Source: an uncultured Methylococcaceae bacterium (GTDB taxonomy: Bacteria; Pseudomonadota; Gammaproteobacteria; Methylococcales; Methylomonadaceae). From it: a DNA stretch of 64,000 nucleotides. The first letter of the stretch is position 1. Each line of letters starts with the position of its first letter. The notes beneath the pieces were generated by a model. That model had not been told where the DNA came from and did no database searches. It saw only the letters and a program-made list of their open reading frames with translations. The position numbers and the translations under genes are program-made. The DNA is taken from NCBI GenBank assembly GCA_903917345.1, contig CAIXAE010000010.1, positions 82,906 to 146,905 of the forward strand. The letters are read 5' to 3'. This document shows, piece after piece, positions 9,827 through 19,306 of this stretch.

Positions 9827-10846
9827 TTATGATGCTGACTGATAACGCTTAACCATTTTACTTAATGGAATAGTTTTAATTTTATCTGCATGACCGGCCG
9901 ATCCGAATGCCTCATATCTTGATTGACATAAGGTTTGCATCGCATCTCTAGCAGCGCCATAAATCTTACGCGCATCTAATTCCGCTTTATTTTCTGGTTG
10001 ATTTGTAAACTGTCGAATAGCACCGGTTGATGCCATACGTAAATCAGTATCAATATTGACTTTACGGACCCCGTATTTAATTCCTTCGACGATTTCCGAA
10101 ACCGGAACGCCATAAGTTTGCGAAATATTCCCACCATGATCATTAATGGTTTTCAACCAATCTTGTGGAATAGAACTTGAACCGTGCATTACAAAATGCG
10201 TATTAGGCAAACGTTCTTGTAAGGTTTTTAAGCGACTAATCACTAACACCTCACCTGTAGGTGGTTTACTAAATTTGTAAGCGCCGTGACTCGTTCCAAT
10301 CGCTACAGCTAAAGCATCAATTTGAGTTTGTTTGACAAATTCGACAGCCTCATCAGGATCAGTCAATAATTGACTATGACTTGTCTTATGATGACTATCT
10401 AGAGCACCCAAGCAGCCAATTTCACCTTCAACCGAAACGCCACAGGCATGCGCCATTTTAACCACCGTACGGGTCACTTCAACGTTATATTCGAAGGTAG
10501 CTGGTGTTTTCATGTCTTCTAATAAGGAACCATCCATCATCACAGAACTAAAACCAGACTGAATTGCTTGTGCACAAATATCGGGGCTAGGGCCATGGTC
10601 TCGATGCATAACCACGGGTATATGAGGATATTGTTCAACTGCCGCGAGAATTAAATGCCTTAAAAACACTTCTCCAGCATATCGATTAGCCCCAGCTGAA
10701 CCTTGCATAATCACAGGACTATTACTGGCATCCGCCGCTTGCATAATCGCTTGAACTTGTTCCATATTACTAATATTGAAAGCAGGAACGGCAAAACCAT
10801 GTTCTGCAGCATAATCCAAAAGTTGTCTTAATGAGACTAAAGCCAT
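9827..10846 (-). CDS. fba: Class II fructose-bisphosphate aldolase, Calvin-cycle subtype
   Basis: This zinc enzyme cleaves or forms fructose-1,6-bisphosphate (and possibly sedoheptulose-1,7-bisphosphate) in glycolysis, gluconeogenesis or pentose-phosphate cycling. The catalytic Asp and zinc His lie in HRDHG (Asp83, His84); further ligands are His187 in GTSHGAYK and His221 in HGSSS. The C-terminal NIDTDLRMASTGAIRQF phosphate-binding segment is typical. The protein is 339 residues, close to the roughly 350 usual for the subtype. AAGGA lies 8 bases before the ATG. The neighbouring genes are unrelated to carbon fixation. Confidence 0.93.
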   Translation of the reverse strand: MALVSLRQLLDYAAEHGFAVPAFNISNMEQVQAIMQAADASNSPVIMQGSAGANRYAGEVFLRHLILAAVEQYPHIPVVMHRDHGPSPDICAQAIQSGFSSVMMDGSLLEDMKTPATFEYNVEVTRTVVKMAHACGVSVEGEIGCLGALDSHHKTSHSQLLTDPDEAVEFVKQTQIDALAVAIGTSHGAYKFSKPPTGEVLVISRLKTLQERLPNTHFVMHGSSSIPQDWLKTINDHGGNISQTYGVPVSEIVEGIKYGVRKVNIDTDLRMASTGAIRQFTNQPENKAELDARKIYGAARDAMQTLCQSRYEAFGSAGHADKIKTIPLSKMVKRYQSAS

Positions 10847-10893
10847 GATTAACTTTCCTTAGTTTATTGTTAGCAATTAAAGGTTCTATATTA

Positions 10894-11106
10894 CTAAGAA
10901 AAAGTTCTTAAGCCCGTAATAATAATTTTTCTTTCTGTTAAATGCTCAACTAATTCCGCAGTATTCATTTTCATTACCGCCGCATTATGAGTGTGTTCTG
11001 ATTGAATATTAACATCCAAACCCTGCTCTCTGAGATGCTTTCCTATCAGAGCCATTAAATGGCTTTTGCCCGACTCTTCCGGACCTTCAATAACGATATT
11101 AATCAT
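10894..11106 (-). CDS. Very small P-loop protein, unknown function
   Basis: Starting at the ATG at 11106 (GAAG-like site upstream), the protein is 70 residues and opens MINIVIEGPEESGKSH. This is a beta strand running straight into a Walker A motif with Lys14 and Ser15. It ends with a second hydrophobic strand (RKIIITGLRTFS). A longer reading from 11214 would add a poorly conserved-looking N-terminus. There is no recognisable Walker B, so it is either a minimal nucleotide-binding domain or a truncated kinase/NTPase. It lies 47 bases upstream of fba on the same strand and may be co-transcribed. Confidence 0.5.
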   Translation of the reverse strand: MINIVIEGPEESGKSHLMALIGKHLREQGLDVNIQSEHTHNAAVMKMNTAELVEHLTERKIIITGLRTFS

Positions 11107-11243
11107 AATCTTCGAATCTAATAATAAATAATTTTTTAGGTAGTAAGCTACTAAGTATGCCACAAACCGGCATAAAAAACTCATCCCTTGCATACTCTCA
11201 TTTATAATCGCCACCTATACTTAATTTAAAACGAGAGGTTGCA

Positions 11244-11633
11244 ATGGGACTTTTAATTACGCCAATTTATGCGGCATTGTTAGGCTTGATATTTGTAGTG
11301 TTAAGCATAAAAACCATTATCATCAGAAGAAAAAACAAAGTGGCTGTAGGCGATGGAAATAAACCGCAATTACAAAGAGCAATGCGTGTACATGCTAACT
11401 TCGCAGAATACACACCAATCGCAATTATCTTAGTTGGGTTTGTTGAAAGCTTGAAATACAACGAAATTATTGTACATATCTTACTCAGCCTTTTTCTGCT
11501 TGGAAGAATCATACATGCGTATGGTTTAAGTAAGATAGATGAGGATTTTAGATTTAGAGTATTTGGTATGGTAATGACGTTTAATGTAATTACAATTGCT
11601 TCGGGTTTGATTATTTTTAATTTTTTAATCTGA
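11244..11633 (+). CDS. MAPEG family membrane protein
   Basis: A 129-residue inner-membrane protein with four hydrophobic segments. It has the MAPEG signature region RAMRVHANFAEYTPIA (about residues 50-65) between helices 1 and 2. MAPEG proteins include microsomal glutathione transferases; bacterial members such as YecN are mostly uncharacterised. A strong AGAGG site precedes the ATG. The gene is divergent from the P-loop gene and monocistronic. Confidence 0.85.
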   Translation: MGLLITPIYAALLGLIFVVLSIKTIIIRRKNKVAVGDGNKPQLQRAMRVHANFAEYTPIAIILVGFVESLKYNEIIVHILLSLFLLGRIIHAYGLSKIDEDFRFRVFGMVMTFNVITIASGLIIFNFLI

Positions 11634-11703
11634 TCGAACTGCAGTGTCTTTTAATCATTATAAACTTACTCAGGTTTAGCATTATTATGCTGAATGTGTG
11701 ATT

Positions 11704-11770
11704 ACAAGATTTGTCCCCGTGTTTTGCCTTTATTCATTAACCTTAACAAGAAGAATGGGGACACTTGTTG
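11704..11770. repeat. GTCCCC...GGGGAC imperfect inverted repeat (possible REP/transposon remnant or terminator)
   Basis: In the gap between the convergent MAPEG and HAD genes, ACAAGATTTGTCCCC is followed about 40 bases later by GGGGACACTTGTTG, an imperfect inverted repeat. Such ACAAG-GTCCCC ends are common debris of REP-associated or IS-like elements, but no transposase is present. It could also simply act as a terminator. Confidence 0.3.
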
Positions 11771-11774
11771 AAAT

Positions 11775-12386
11775 TTAACTCGGTTGTATTGGAAGCAATC
11801 CTTGACAGATTAAGACATCTTGGAGCGCTTCAAAGCCGTCAACATGAAACGCTGTTATACCAAGACTTTGCGCCGCTTCGACATTGGTCAAACAATCGTC
11901 AAAGAAATAGATTTTGGCGGGATCAACATCACACTCGCGCAGTGCAAACCTAAATATTTCTGGATCAGGTTTGGTGACCCCGAGCATGTGCGACAATAGG
12001 GTACAATCAAAATCATCCTCCAACCCTCTGAACCGTTCCCAATGCAATGAATTCGAATTACTCAGGCATCCTACCCGGTAATTTTTTCGTAAAAGATGAA
12101 TTGTCTCGCGCGCACCGGGAAATAATTCTCTAGGCCAAGATGTAAATTCCTTAATGAAGACTTGAGGCGTAATCTGAAGTCCCCATTCCGCAATAAAACT
12201 TTCGGCAAACTCACATGATGACATTTCACCGCGTTCAAATCGAATTACTGAGGGTGAAAACAGCCATTGATCTTTAATAGCGGTGAGATAAGGAGAGTCC
12301 GGCAATAAGTCGCTCAAATTTTCGAATACAGAACTCTCAATCAATACACCGCCGAGATCGAACAGTAACAGTGATGGGGAGTTCAT
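11775..12386 (-). CDS. HAD superfamily hydrolase (subfamily IA phosphatase)
   Basis: A 203-residue cytosolic phosphatase-like protein. Motif I is LFDLGGVL with nucleophile Asp10; the usual second Asp is Gly, as in YihX-like members with FDLGNV. Motif II is SNSNS near residue 113, motif III is the Lys of TKPDPEIF, and motif IV is FFDDCLTNV. The family dephosphorylates small sugar phosphates such as alpha-glucose-1-phosphate; the substrate here is unknown. It lies downstream of the tRNA-Lys terminator on the same strand. Confidence 0.85.
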   Translation of the reverse strand: MNSPSLLLFDLGGVLIESSVFENLSDLLPDSPYLTAIKDQWLFSPSVIRFERGEMSSCEFAESFIAEWGLQITPQVFIKEFTSWPRELFPGARETIHLLRKNYRVGCLSNSNSLHWERFRGLEDDFDCTLLSHMLGVTKPDPEIFRFALRECDVDPAKIYFFDDCLTNVEAAQSLGITAFHVDGFEALQDVLICQGLLPIQPS

Positions 12387-12497
12387 CTATAACTCCTAAA
12401 ATAAACCAATGATGTCAAAATGGGGCCGTATATAATTATTGGACAAACATGAAACTGAAGATAACTGTAGCACAGTCAGGATGCTATAAATAGGCAT

Positions 12498-12530
12498 AAA
12501 AAAACCAGTTGCCTATAAAGCTAACTGGTT
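12498..12530 (-). terminator. Intrinsic terminator after tRNA-Lys
   Basis: Read on the minus strand, AACCAGTT and AACTGGTT form an 8-bp stem around a 12-nt loop, followed directly by a run of seven T. It lies 20 bases beyond the CCA end of tRNA-Lys and closes the ruv-tol-que-tRNA block. Confidence 0.85.
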
Positions 12531-12549
12531 AATTTGTTTTGATCTTTGG

Positions 12550-12625
12550 TGGTGGGTCGTGCGCGATTCGAACGCGCGACCATCGCATTAAAAGTGCGGT
12601 GCTCTACCGGCTGAGCTAACGACCC
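12550..12625 (-). tRNA. tRNA-Lys (UUU)
   Basis: Reading the minus strand gives a 76-nt cloverleaf. The acceptor stem is GGGTCGT/ACGACCC, the D arm is TAGCTCAGCCGGTAGAGC, and the anticodon stem-loop is CGCACTTTTAATGCG with anticodon TTT. The T arm is GCGCGTTCGAATCGCGC, and CCA is encoded. It sits 53 bases downstream of queC, the same place as in pseudomonads and other gammaproteobacteria. Its U34 is a substrate of the MnmE/MnmG pathway (see the FAD enzyme/MnmM pair near 53 kb). Confidence 0.97.
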
Positions 12626-12678
12626 AACAAAGAACGACTATTATAGTGAAAATATCAAATTTTGCAACTGCTTTTTCA

Positions 12679-13353
12679 TTAGGGTTGATACCTTGTTGTA
12701 TCAATTGCTTCCGCTTCCACAAAACCCGCTTTTCTTAGACGGCAAGCATCACAAACACCACAGGCTTGCCCCTCAGAATCTGCGGAGTAGCATGAAACTG
12801 TCATTTGATAATCAACACCTAGCCCCAACCCTGTCTTAATAATTTCAGCTTTGCTTAAGGATATTAATGGCGTATGTATTTTGACAGCCTCACCCTCTAC
12901 GCCCGCTTTGGTCGCAAGATTAGCTAAATTTTGAAAAGCAGCAATAAATTCAGGCCTACAATCAGGATAACCCGAATAATCTACCGCATTAACACCAATA
13001 AAAATATCATGTGCTTGGACCACTTCTGCCCAACCGAGTGCAAAAGATAAGAAAATTGTATTTCTAGCCGGCACATAGGTAACGGGAATACCCGATTGAG
13101 GCGTATTAGGGACTGCAATATGCTCGTCTGTTAAAGCAGATCCACCAATGGCACCTAGGCCTAATTTAATTATTTTATGGTCTTTAACCTGGTAGTGCGC
13201 TGCTATTTTACTGGCTGCGATTAACTCTGCATTATGACGTTGACCATAATCAAAGCTTAAAGCATAACACTCATAACCTTGCTGCTTTGCAAGTGCCAAT
13301 ACAGTAATTGAATCGAGTCCACCCGATAAAAGAATAATAGCTTTTTTTTGCAT
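12679..13353 (-). CDS. queC: 7-cyano-7-deazaguanine synthase QueC
   Basis: QueC converts carboxy-deazaguanine, ammonia and ATP to preQ0, the queuosine precursor. The N-terminus carries the PP-loop SGGLDS (residues 10-15). The C-terminal zinc site is Cys188, Cys198, Cys201 and Cys204 ([17 protein letters not shown]). The 224 residues are normal. It follows queE by 5 bases in an operon. No queD, queF or tgt lies in the window. Confidence 0.96.
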   Translation of the reverse strand: MQKKAIILLSGGLDSITVLALAKQQGYECYALSFDYGQRHNAELIAASKIAAHYQVKDHKIIKLGLGAIGGSALTDEHIAVPNTPQSGIPVTYVPARNTIFLSFALGWAEVVQAHDIFIGVNAVDYSGYPDCRPEFIAAFQNLANLATKAGVEGEAVKIHTPLISLSKAEIIKTGLGLGVDYQMTVSCYSADSEGQACGVCDACRLRKAGFVEAEAIDTTRYQP

Positions 13354-13358
13354 GTAAA

Positions 13359-14006
13359 TTATTTACCCTGAGCGTTATCCCAAAGCAACTTATGTAATTG
13401 AACTTGAAAACGAACTTGCAACTTATCACGCAGAATTTTTTCGGCAAGTTCAGTTGGATTTTGTATTCCCATCACCGGTGAAAATAAAATCTGACAACGA
13501 TCATTTAACTTATGCTCTTCCACAAGTTTTTTTGACCATTCGTAGTCTTCATCATTACCAATAACGAATTTAATTTGATCTTTGGCGGTTAGGAAATCAA
13601 TATTTTGATAAAGATTTTTACTCAGCTCCCCAGAGCTTGGTGTTTTAAAGTCTAGGACCTTAACTGTTCTTTTATCAACCTTAGAAACATCCAATGCCCC
13701 ACTCGTTTCTAACGAAACGATAAAACCGGCATCTAACAATTCTTTAATCAGATCGATACAGGCCACTTGAGCCAAAGGCTCACCACCGGTGACCGTTACA
13801 TATTTTGTACCGTATGTTGCCGTTTGCTTAACAATATCGGCAAGGGTGATCTTTTCACCGCCTGTAAATGCATAAGCGGTATCACAGTAGGTACATCTCA
13901 AAGGACAACCGGTTAATCTAATAAATACAGTAGGAATACCTACCGTGTTTGATTCACCTTGAAGCGAATAAAAAATCTCAGTGATTCTAAGTGAGCTCAC
14001 TATCAA
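13359..14006 (-). CDS. queE: 7-carboxy-7-deazaguanine synthase QueE (radical SAM)
   Basis: QueE rearranges 6-carboxy-tetrahydropterin to 7-carboxy-7-deazaguanine with a radical-SAM 4Fe-4S cluster held by Cys34, Cys38 and Cys41 (CPLRCTYC, the CxxxCxxC pattern). The leading FYSLQGES and the GGEPLA motif are typical. The start at 14006 is a TTG overlapping the cpoB stop codon (TTGA); an in-frame GTG at 14000 would shorten the protein by two residues. The translationally coupled order cpoB-queE-queC is conserved in gammaproteobacteria. Confidence 0.94.
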   Translation of the reverse strand: MIVSSLRITEIFYSLQGESNTVGIPTVFIRLTGCPLRCTYCDTAYAFTGGEKITLADIVKQTATYGTKYVTVTGGEPLAQVACIDLIKELLDAGFIVSLETSGALDVSKVDKRTVKVLDFKTPSSGELSKNLYQNIDFLTAKDQIKFVIGNDEDYEWSKKLVEEHKLNDRCQILFSPVMGIQNPTELAEKILRDKLQVRFQVQLHKLLWDNAQGK

Positions 14007-14881
14007 TTTTTAACTTCATCCAATTTGAGCATTTTTTTTTCAGCAATAGGTGCAACTTGCGATTTAGGAAACTGCGTGGCTATTCGCGTGAAATATTCTC
14101 TCGCCTTCGCCGAATTATTCTTTTCCATCTCTATCATACCCAATCTTAATAGTGCATCAGGTACCTTTGCACCATTTGGATATTTCTCAACGACATCAAC
14201 AAACGCTTGAAATGCCGCGCTATTATTTTGCTGAACGCGATAAGCCTCAGCAAGCCAATATTGAGCATTGTTAGCATACAAACTATTAGGATACTTGCTC
14301 AAAAAAGCTTTAAATTGCTCAATTGATTGCGGTGTATGGCCTGTTCTAAGCTCATTATAAGCTGTTGAATAGTCTTGTTTCTCGGGACCAGTTACTTCCG
14401 TATTAGTAGCTGCAGCCTTAGGTGTAACAGGTGCACTTTCAACCGGCGCTTCAATTGCAGGCGTGGACTTAGTTGCGGGCGCTACTTCTGGCACAGAAGG
14501 AAGTGGAGCAACAGGTGCTTGACCTGCTGGTACCGTTTCAGGTGTGGCACCTGGAGTCGCTTGAGTAGATGAACTCCCCTTATTCTCAATACTTTGCAAG
14601 CGTTCATCAAAATCCGAATACAACTTAGATTGACGCTTCTTTAATTCATCAATCAAAAAGGCTTGTTCATCCACCTTGCCTGTTAACTGCTGAACATCTG
14701 ACTGCATTTGCTCTAAACGCTGCATCAACTCATACATAGCACTTGATGAAGCAGGAGCGCCAGTATTAGCAGGCACCGCTGCTGTCGCTGGATAAGATGA
14801 ATTATCAATAACGGCAGGCAAATCGGCTGCTTGCGCATTACCGCAAGCAGCTAGTATTAGAATAAGGCTCGTTTTTTTCAT
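14003..14881 (-). CDS. cpoB: Cell division coordinator CpoB (YbgF)
   Basis: A periplasmic TolA- and PBP1B-associated protein that couples peptidoglycan synthesis to outer-membrane constriction. A signal peptide ends at AQA|AD (about residue 19). An N-terminal coiled coil follows (MQRLEQMQSDVQQLTGKVDE), then a long Pro/Ala/Thr/Glu-rich linker (about 110-165), then three TPR repeats (YWLAEAYRVQQ, ALLRLGMIEMEKN). The 292 residues are slightly longer than in E. coli because of the linker. It starts 8 bases after pal. Confidence 0.93.
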   Translation of the reverse strand: MKKTSLILILAACGNAQAADLPAVIDNSSYPATAAVPANTGAPASSSAMYELMQRLEQMQSDVQQLTGKVDEQAFLIDELKKRQSKLYSDFDERLQSIENKGSSSTQATPGATPETVPAGQAPVAPLPSVPEVAPATKSTPAIEAPVESAPVTPKAAATNTEVTGPEKQDYSTAYNELRTGHTPQSIEQFKAFLSKYPNSLYANNAQYWLAEAYRVQQNNSAAFQAFVDVVEKYPNGAKVPDALLRLGMIEMEKNNSAKAREYFTRIATQFPKSQVAPIAEKKMLKLDEVKN

Positions 14882-14889
14882 TACGTAAA

Positions 14890-15459
14890 TTATTTAGGCA
14901 AATAAACAATTTCTGTACGTCGATTCTTTTCCCATGCAGACTCTTCATTGCCTATAGTCGCAGGTTTTTCTTCGCCATAACTCACTACGTTTAATTGGCT
15001 ATCAGATACACCTTGCACTTTCATCATGCTAGCTACTGATTTAGCACGTTGCTCACCTAGAGCGATGTTGTATTCAGGTGCACCACGCTCATCAGTATTA
15101 CCTTCAAGAGTAATTCTTTGAGTTGGATTAGCCACTAAGTATTGTGCATGTGCATTAATAACAGGAATAAAGTCTGGCATCACTTCACTGCTATCTAACA
15201 TAAAATAAACAGTTCGTTTTGATAATGGGTTATTAGGATCGTTAAACTCAGGGCCTAATGTACTTGCGTAATCACCACCTGAAAAACCAGAACCGTTGAT
15301 ACCTGATCCATTACCTAAACCATTGGTAGAAGCATCATTAATACCGCTTGATGCGTTTTGGCTACCATCAGTTAAACTTGCGTCTTTTTCATCATCAGTA
15401 CACGCAGTTAAAAAAACCGCACTGATAGCAAAAGCCAATAATGTTTTATTTAATTTCAT
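14890..15459 (-). CDS. pal: Peptidoglycan-associated lipoprotein Pal
   Basis: This outer-membrane lipoprotein binds peptidoglycan and TolB. The signal ends in LTAC with Cys20 lipidated. A flexible Gly/Asn/Ser-rich stretch follows (NGLGNGSGINGSGFSGG, about residues 45-62), then the OmpA-like domain with the TLEGNTDERGAPEYNIALG diaminopimelate-binding region. The length (189) is a little above the E. coli protein because of the linker. Confidence 0.96.
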   Translation of the reverse strand: MKLNKTLLAFAISAVFLTACTDDEKDASLTDGSQNASSGINDASTNGLGNGSGINGSGFSGGDYASTLGPEFNDPNNPLSKRTVYFMLDSSEVMPDFIPVINAHAQYLVANPTQRITLEGNTDERGAPEYNIALGEQRAKSVASMMKVQGVSDSQLNVVSYGEEKPATIGNEESAWEKNRRTEIVYLPK

Positions 15460-15517
15460 TTTTATTTCCTAATATTAAGTGCAAACTTTAAAAATACGTG
15501 CGTCTTAGATCAAAAAC

Positions 15518-16801
15518 CTAAGGTGCCCAAGAAGGTTCACGAACCTCACCACTGTTAAATACTAACTTCTGTTGCATTTTACCATCTAATGACACTGCCG
15601 ATAAGAATCCTACCCGACCTTTTTTAGCCGCATACAAAATCATACTACCATTAGGAGCAAAACTAGGTGACTCGTCAGAAGGACCCGAGGTTAATACATT
15701 CACTGAATGATTCCCCATATCCATGACTGCAATACGGTAATTGTTGCCATTGCCCTGCACCATCACTAAACTTCTACCGTCTGAAGAAAAACTAGCACTG
15801 GCATTATAGTTACCTGAGAAAGTGAGTCTTTTCTCTTGGCCACCCTGACTAGATACGATATAAATTTGTGGATTTCCGCCTCTGTTTGAAGTGAACACAA
15901 CGCTGCTACCATCAGGAGACCAATTAGGTTCTGTATCAATAGCCATGCTTCTACTTAATTTAGTTAAAGCACGTGACGATAAATCTAAAACATAAATATC
16001 AGGGCTACCATCTTTTGATAAGGTTAATGCTAAGCGAGAACCATCAGGTGACCATGCAGGTGCACCATTAATACCAGGGAACTCAGCCACTTTAACTCTT
16101 TCGCCCGTTGTTAACGTTTGGATATAAATCGCCGCTGTTTTTCTTTCGAAAGACACATAAGCTATTTTTTTTCCATCTGGAGACCAAGCAGGGGACATTA
16201 AAGGTTCGATAGAAGCAGCAACCGTTTGTGGATTGTAGCCATCAGCATCTGCAACTTGGACTTGATGAACACGCTGAGCATTAGTCGTTACGTAAGCAAT
16301 ACGACCACCAAACACACCTTTTTTACCGGTTAACTTTTCGAAAATAAGATCACTAATGTAATGTGCTGTCTTTCTTAGGTCTGCACCCGATGAAGCCATC
16401 TTGTAACCTAAAATTTGACTACTCTTATATACATCAAATAATTGGAACTGAACATTGTATTGACCAGGGCCAGCACTCACCACTTGACCAATCACCATAT
16501 AATTTTGGCCTAGACCCTGCCATTCTTTAAAGTTAATAGCAGACGCGGTGCTGGGTTGATTAACCATGGACTGTTCGTCCATCATTTTAAAATACCCACT
16601 ACGCTCTAAATCAGCATTAACAACGCCACTAACATTAACAGGGGCGCTATCAGAGCCAAATGGCACGATTGCGAGAGGGGTAGCACTTTCAACCCCCTTA
16701 GTAATTTCAATATTTAATTCTGCAAAGCTAGCTTCAATGTTAAAACCCAATAAAGCTGTCAATAACAACCATCTAAAAAAATTCACTCTCACCTCTATCA
16801 T
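15518..16801 (-). CDS. tolB: Tol-Pal system beta-propeller protein TolB
   Basis: Periplasmic TolB links Pal to TolA. After a signal peptide (cleavage near SFA|EL) comes the N-terminal domain (IVPFG), then the six-bladed propeller with repeated [19 protein letters not shown] motifs, five of which are clear. The start at 16801 is ATG without a good ribosome-binding site. A GTG six codons in, preceded by AGAGGTGA, would give a protein beginning directly at the signal peptide (NFFRWLLL) and may be the real start. Confidence 0.95.
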   Translation of the reverse strand: MIEVRVNFFRWLLLTALLGFNIEASFAELNIEITKGVESATPLAIVPFGSDSAPVNVSGVVNADLERSGYFKMMDEQSMVNQPSTASAINFKEWQGLGQNYMVIGQVVSAGPGQYNVQFQLFDVYKSSQILGYKMASSGADLRKTAHYISDLIFEKLTGKKGVFGGRIAYVTTNAQRVHQVQVADADGYNPQTVAASIEPLMSPAWSPDGKKIAYVSFERKTAAIYIQTLTTGERVKVAEFPGINGAPAWSPDGSRLALTLSKDGSPDIYVLDLSSRALTKLSRSMAIDTEPNWSPDGSSVVFTSNRGGNPQIYIVSSQGGQEKRLTFSGNYNASASFSSDGRSLVMVQGNGNNYRIAVMDMGNHSVNVLTSGPSDESPSFAPNGSMILYAAKKGRVGFLSAVSLDGKMQQKLVFNSGEVREPSWAP

Positions 16802-16890
16802 GTTCTTGGTTTATTTTATGTCCAAATTAATGAGCATCACGTAATGCTTTAATCTTTTTAATTTAACACACACCTAATAATGCCTAAATA

Positions 16891-18180
16891 TTATTTAGGA
16901 TGGAATGTGAATGTAAACGATCTAAATTCTCTAGCGAATAATTCTTTATCTGCAGGAACGGGTAAGGGAGACGCTTTATGAACCGCATTTTCGGCCGATC
17001 TATCAAATATCTCATCACCACTACTTGTGATGACTTCAGCATCTATTACAGTACCATCTGACATTAAACGCACCCTAATAGTACATTTTAAGCCTTCAGC
17101 CGCATCGACAGGACGGATCCAGCTTCGATCAACCTTTTTCATAATCGCTTGCTTGGCCTGCTCTGCTTCACCCGCTTGCGCAGCGGCTTTAGCTTGTGCT
17201 GCGGCAGCGGCATCTGCAGCCGCCTTAGCTTGTGCAGCTGCAGCCGCTTCAGCCTTAACTTTAGCCGCGGCCGCCGCCTCTGCATCAGCTTTTACTTTTG
17301 CAGCAGCCTCCGCTTTAGCTTTTGCCGCGGCATCAGCCTTTGCCTTTGCCGCGGCCGCGTCTGCATCGGCCTTAGCCTTGGCAGCTGCTTCTGCCTTGGC
17401 TTGTTTAGCAGCTTCAGCTTTAGCCTCTGCGGCGGCTTGTTCTTTGGCAGCCTGAGCTGCCTTTGCCGCTTCTGCTTTAGCTTGTTTTGCAGCTTCGGCC
17501 TTGGCTTCTGAAACCGCTTGCTCCTTAGCTTCTTGCGCTGCTTTTGCTGCCTCTGCCTTGGCTTGTTTAGCGGCCTCTGCTTTGGCTTCTGAAACCGCTT
17601 GCTCTTTGGCAGCCTGAGCCGCTTTCGCAGCTTCAACTTTCGCTAATTTTGCGGCTTCCGCTTTAGCTTCAGCCGCGGCTTGTTCTTTCGCCTCTTTGGC
17701 GGCCTCAGCTTTAGCTTGCTTTGCGGCTTCTGCTTTAGCCTCAGCCGCGGCTTGTTCTTTGGCTTCTTTAGCCGCTTGTTCTTTCGCCTCTTTGGCGGCC
17801 TCTGCTTTAGCTTGCTTTGCAGCTTCTGCCTTAGCTTGTGCAGCTGCCTGTTCTTTAGCTTCTTGCGCTGCTTTTGCCGCTTCTGCTTTAGCTTCTTTAG
17901 CGGCCTCTTCCTTTACTTGTTTTTCAACATCAGCCTTTTCTTGGTCGGCTTCCTTTACTTCTGGCGCTGCTTTTTCTTTAACAGTCTCAGCTTCTTTAAT
18001 GGCGGCCGCTTCTTCCTGAAGGCTTGCCGTATCAATCATCGTTGCATGAATAATTTCAGAAGCGGCCTCTTCTTTAGGCGTAGGCTTATAAAGCGCACTT
18101 AAGACAAATAAACCCAGTAGCGTTACATGTAACGCAATCGCTAATAACGTAGGCTTAGTAAATCTATTCTTTTTTTCCAT
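16891..18180 (-). CDS. tolA: Cell envelope integrity protein TolA
   Basis: An inner-membrane anchored protein that spans the periplasm and transmits TolQR energy to Pal/TolB. There is a single membrane helix near residues 12-31, then a very long Ala/Lys/Glu helical domain II (about 75-345). That domain has recurring KQAKAEAAKEAKEQAA-like 11- and 22-residue repeats, turning Ala/Asp-rich toward its end. The C-terminal domain III (about 345-429) has KCTIRVRLMSDGTV and NAVHKASPLPVP. The Cys seen in many TolA domain III pairs appears only once here. The repeats make DNA rearrangement within the gene likely. Long Ala/Ser/Cys-rich frames on the other strand are its shadow. Confidence 0.95.
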   Translation of the reverse strand: MEKKNRFTKPTLLAIALHVTLLGLFVLSALYKPTPKEEAASEIIHATMIDTASLQEEAAAIKEAETVKEKAAPEVKEADQEKADVEKQVKEEAAKEAKAEAAKAAQEAKEQAAAQAKAEAAKQAKAEAAKEAKEQAAKEAKEQAAAEAKAEAAKQAKAEAAKEAKEQAAAEAKAEAAKLAKVEAAKAAQAAKEQAVSEAKAEAAKQAKAEAAKAAQEAKEQAVSEAKAEAAKQAKAEAAKAAQAAKEQAAAEAKAEAAKQAKAEAAAKAKADADAAAAKAKADAAAKAKAEAAAKVKADAEAAAAAKVKAEAAAAAQAKAAADAAAAAQAKAAAQAGEAEQAKQAIMKKVDRSWIRPVDAAEGLKCTIRVRLMSDGTVIDAEVITSSGDEIFDRSAENAVHKASPLPVPADKELFAREFRSFTFTFHPK

Positions 18181-18185
18181 CTAGT

Positions 18186-18632
18186 TTACTTGTCTTCAGG
18201 CTTAGTCATTAAACCCACAGTTTCAACACCCGCATTTTTTAATGAGGCCATCACAGTCACTACAGTGCCGTAACTCACGCCTTTATCCGCATTAATTAAA
18301 ACTTTCGTTTTTGGCTGATTAGACAAAATAGCCGCGACTTTAGCATTGATTTCTTCAGGTAAGACGGGGGAATCATCGTCATTATCAGATTTGATAAAAT
18401 ATTCGCCCGACTCTTTAATAGAGATAACGATAGGCGGTGTGTTGCCATCGCCCTCAGACTCAACCATTTTAGATTCTGCTTGAGGTAAATCGACTTCAAC
18501 ACCGGTTTGTAACATAGGTGTCGTTACCATAAAGATAATCAATAACACCAAGGTCACGTCAATGTAAGGTACTACATTGATTTCTCCCATGGGGCGTCTA
18601 CGCCCATTTTTTCTACCTATTGGCGCACTCAT
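18186..18632 (-). CDS. tolR: Tol-Pal proton channel subunit TolR
   Basis: An ExbD/TolR family protein of 148 residues with one membrane helix (about 22-42). That helix carries the proton-conducting Asp25 in PYIDVTLVLLIIFMVT. The periplasmic domain ends with the KAGVETVGLMTKP-like motif (here NAGVETVGLMTKP). The start overlaps tolQ by four bases. Confidence 0.96.
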   Translation of the reverse strand: MSAPIGRKNGRRRPMGEINVVPYIDVTLVLLIIFMVTTPMLQTGVEVDLPQAESKMVESEGDGNTPPIVISIKESGEYFIKSDNDDDSPVLPEEINAKVAAILSNQPKTKVLINADKGVSYGTVVTVMASLKNAGVETVGLMTKPEDK

Positions 18633-19306
18633 TTTTGATGGGCCTGTCTTTGTAATAAGACGACAAATTCTTCAACAAATAACTCATATCGGCCTACCAA
18701 TCTATCTAAACGGGTAGAAAAACGGTTATACGCAATAACAGCAGGAATCGCTGCAAATAAACCAATCGCTGTTGCAATCAATGCTTCAGCAATACCCGGT
18801 GCAACCTGCGCCAATGTGGCTTGCTTAACATTACCTAAGGCCATAAATGAATTCATAATCCCCCAAACGGTCCCAAATAAACCGATGTAAGGACTAATAG
18901 AACCGACCGTCGCTAAAAATGATAAATGTTCATCTAAGCGTTCTAGCTCACGTGATAATTCAATACGCATCGCTCTTTGGGCACTTTCAACCTGTACGCC
19001 TGGCTCAACATTACCTGCCTGACGCATTCTTGAAAATTCTTTGTAACCCGCCAAGAAAATCTTTTCTATTCCTTCTGGCTCAAAATCTTTTGCCGATAAT
19101 TTTCTATACAGATCAGCCAGAGCAACGCCAGACCAAAACTGCTCTTCAAACTCATCGGTAATTTCAACCGCTCTATTAAGCTCTTTACGCTTAGAAAATA
19201 TAAATGTCCAAGAAGCTAATGATGCTGAGAACAGCAAAAACATAACAAATTGCACAACAAAACTAGCATCTTTGACTAAATGGAAAATAGATAAATCAGT
19301 ATTCAT
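18629..19306 (-). CDS. tolQ: Tol-Pal proton channel subunit TolQ
   Basis: An MotA/TolQ/ExbB family protein with three membrane helices (about 15-35, 130-155, 165-190). The conserved GTVWGIMNSFMALG and APGIAEALIATAIGLFAAIPA channel helices are intact. The protein is 225 residues. The start overlaps ybgC by 11 bases and the stop overlaps tolR by 4, so translation is coupled. Confidence 0.96.
   Translation of the reverse strand: MNTDLSIFHLVKDASFVVQFVMFLLFSASLASWTFIFSKRKELNRAVEITDEFEEQFWSGVALADLYRKLSAKDFEPEGIEKIFLAGYKEFSRMRQAGNVEPGVQVESAQRAMRIELSRELERLDEHLSFLATVGSISPYIGLFGTVWGIMNSFMALGNVKQATLAQVAPGIAEALIATAIGLFAAIPAVIAYNRFSTRLDRLVGRYELFVEEFVVLLQRQAHQK

Noticed and set aside
16891..18180. Long Ala/Ser- or Phe/Cys-rich frames antisense to tolA
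   Set aside because: They mirror the repetitive Ala/Lys/Glu codons of TolA domain II and have no initiation signals or family resemblance.
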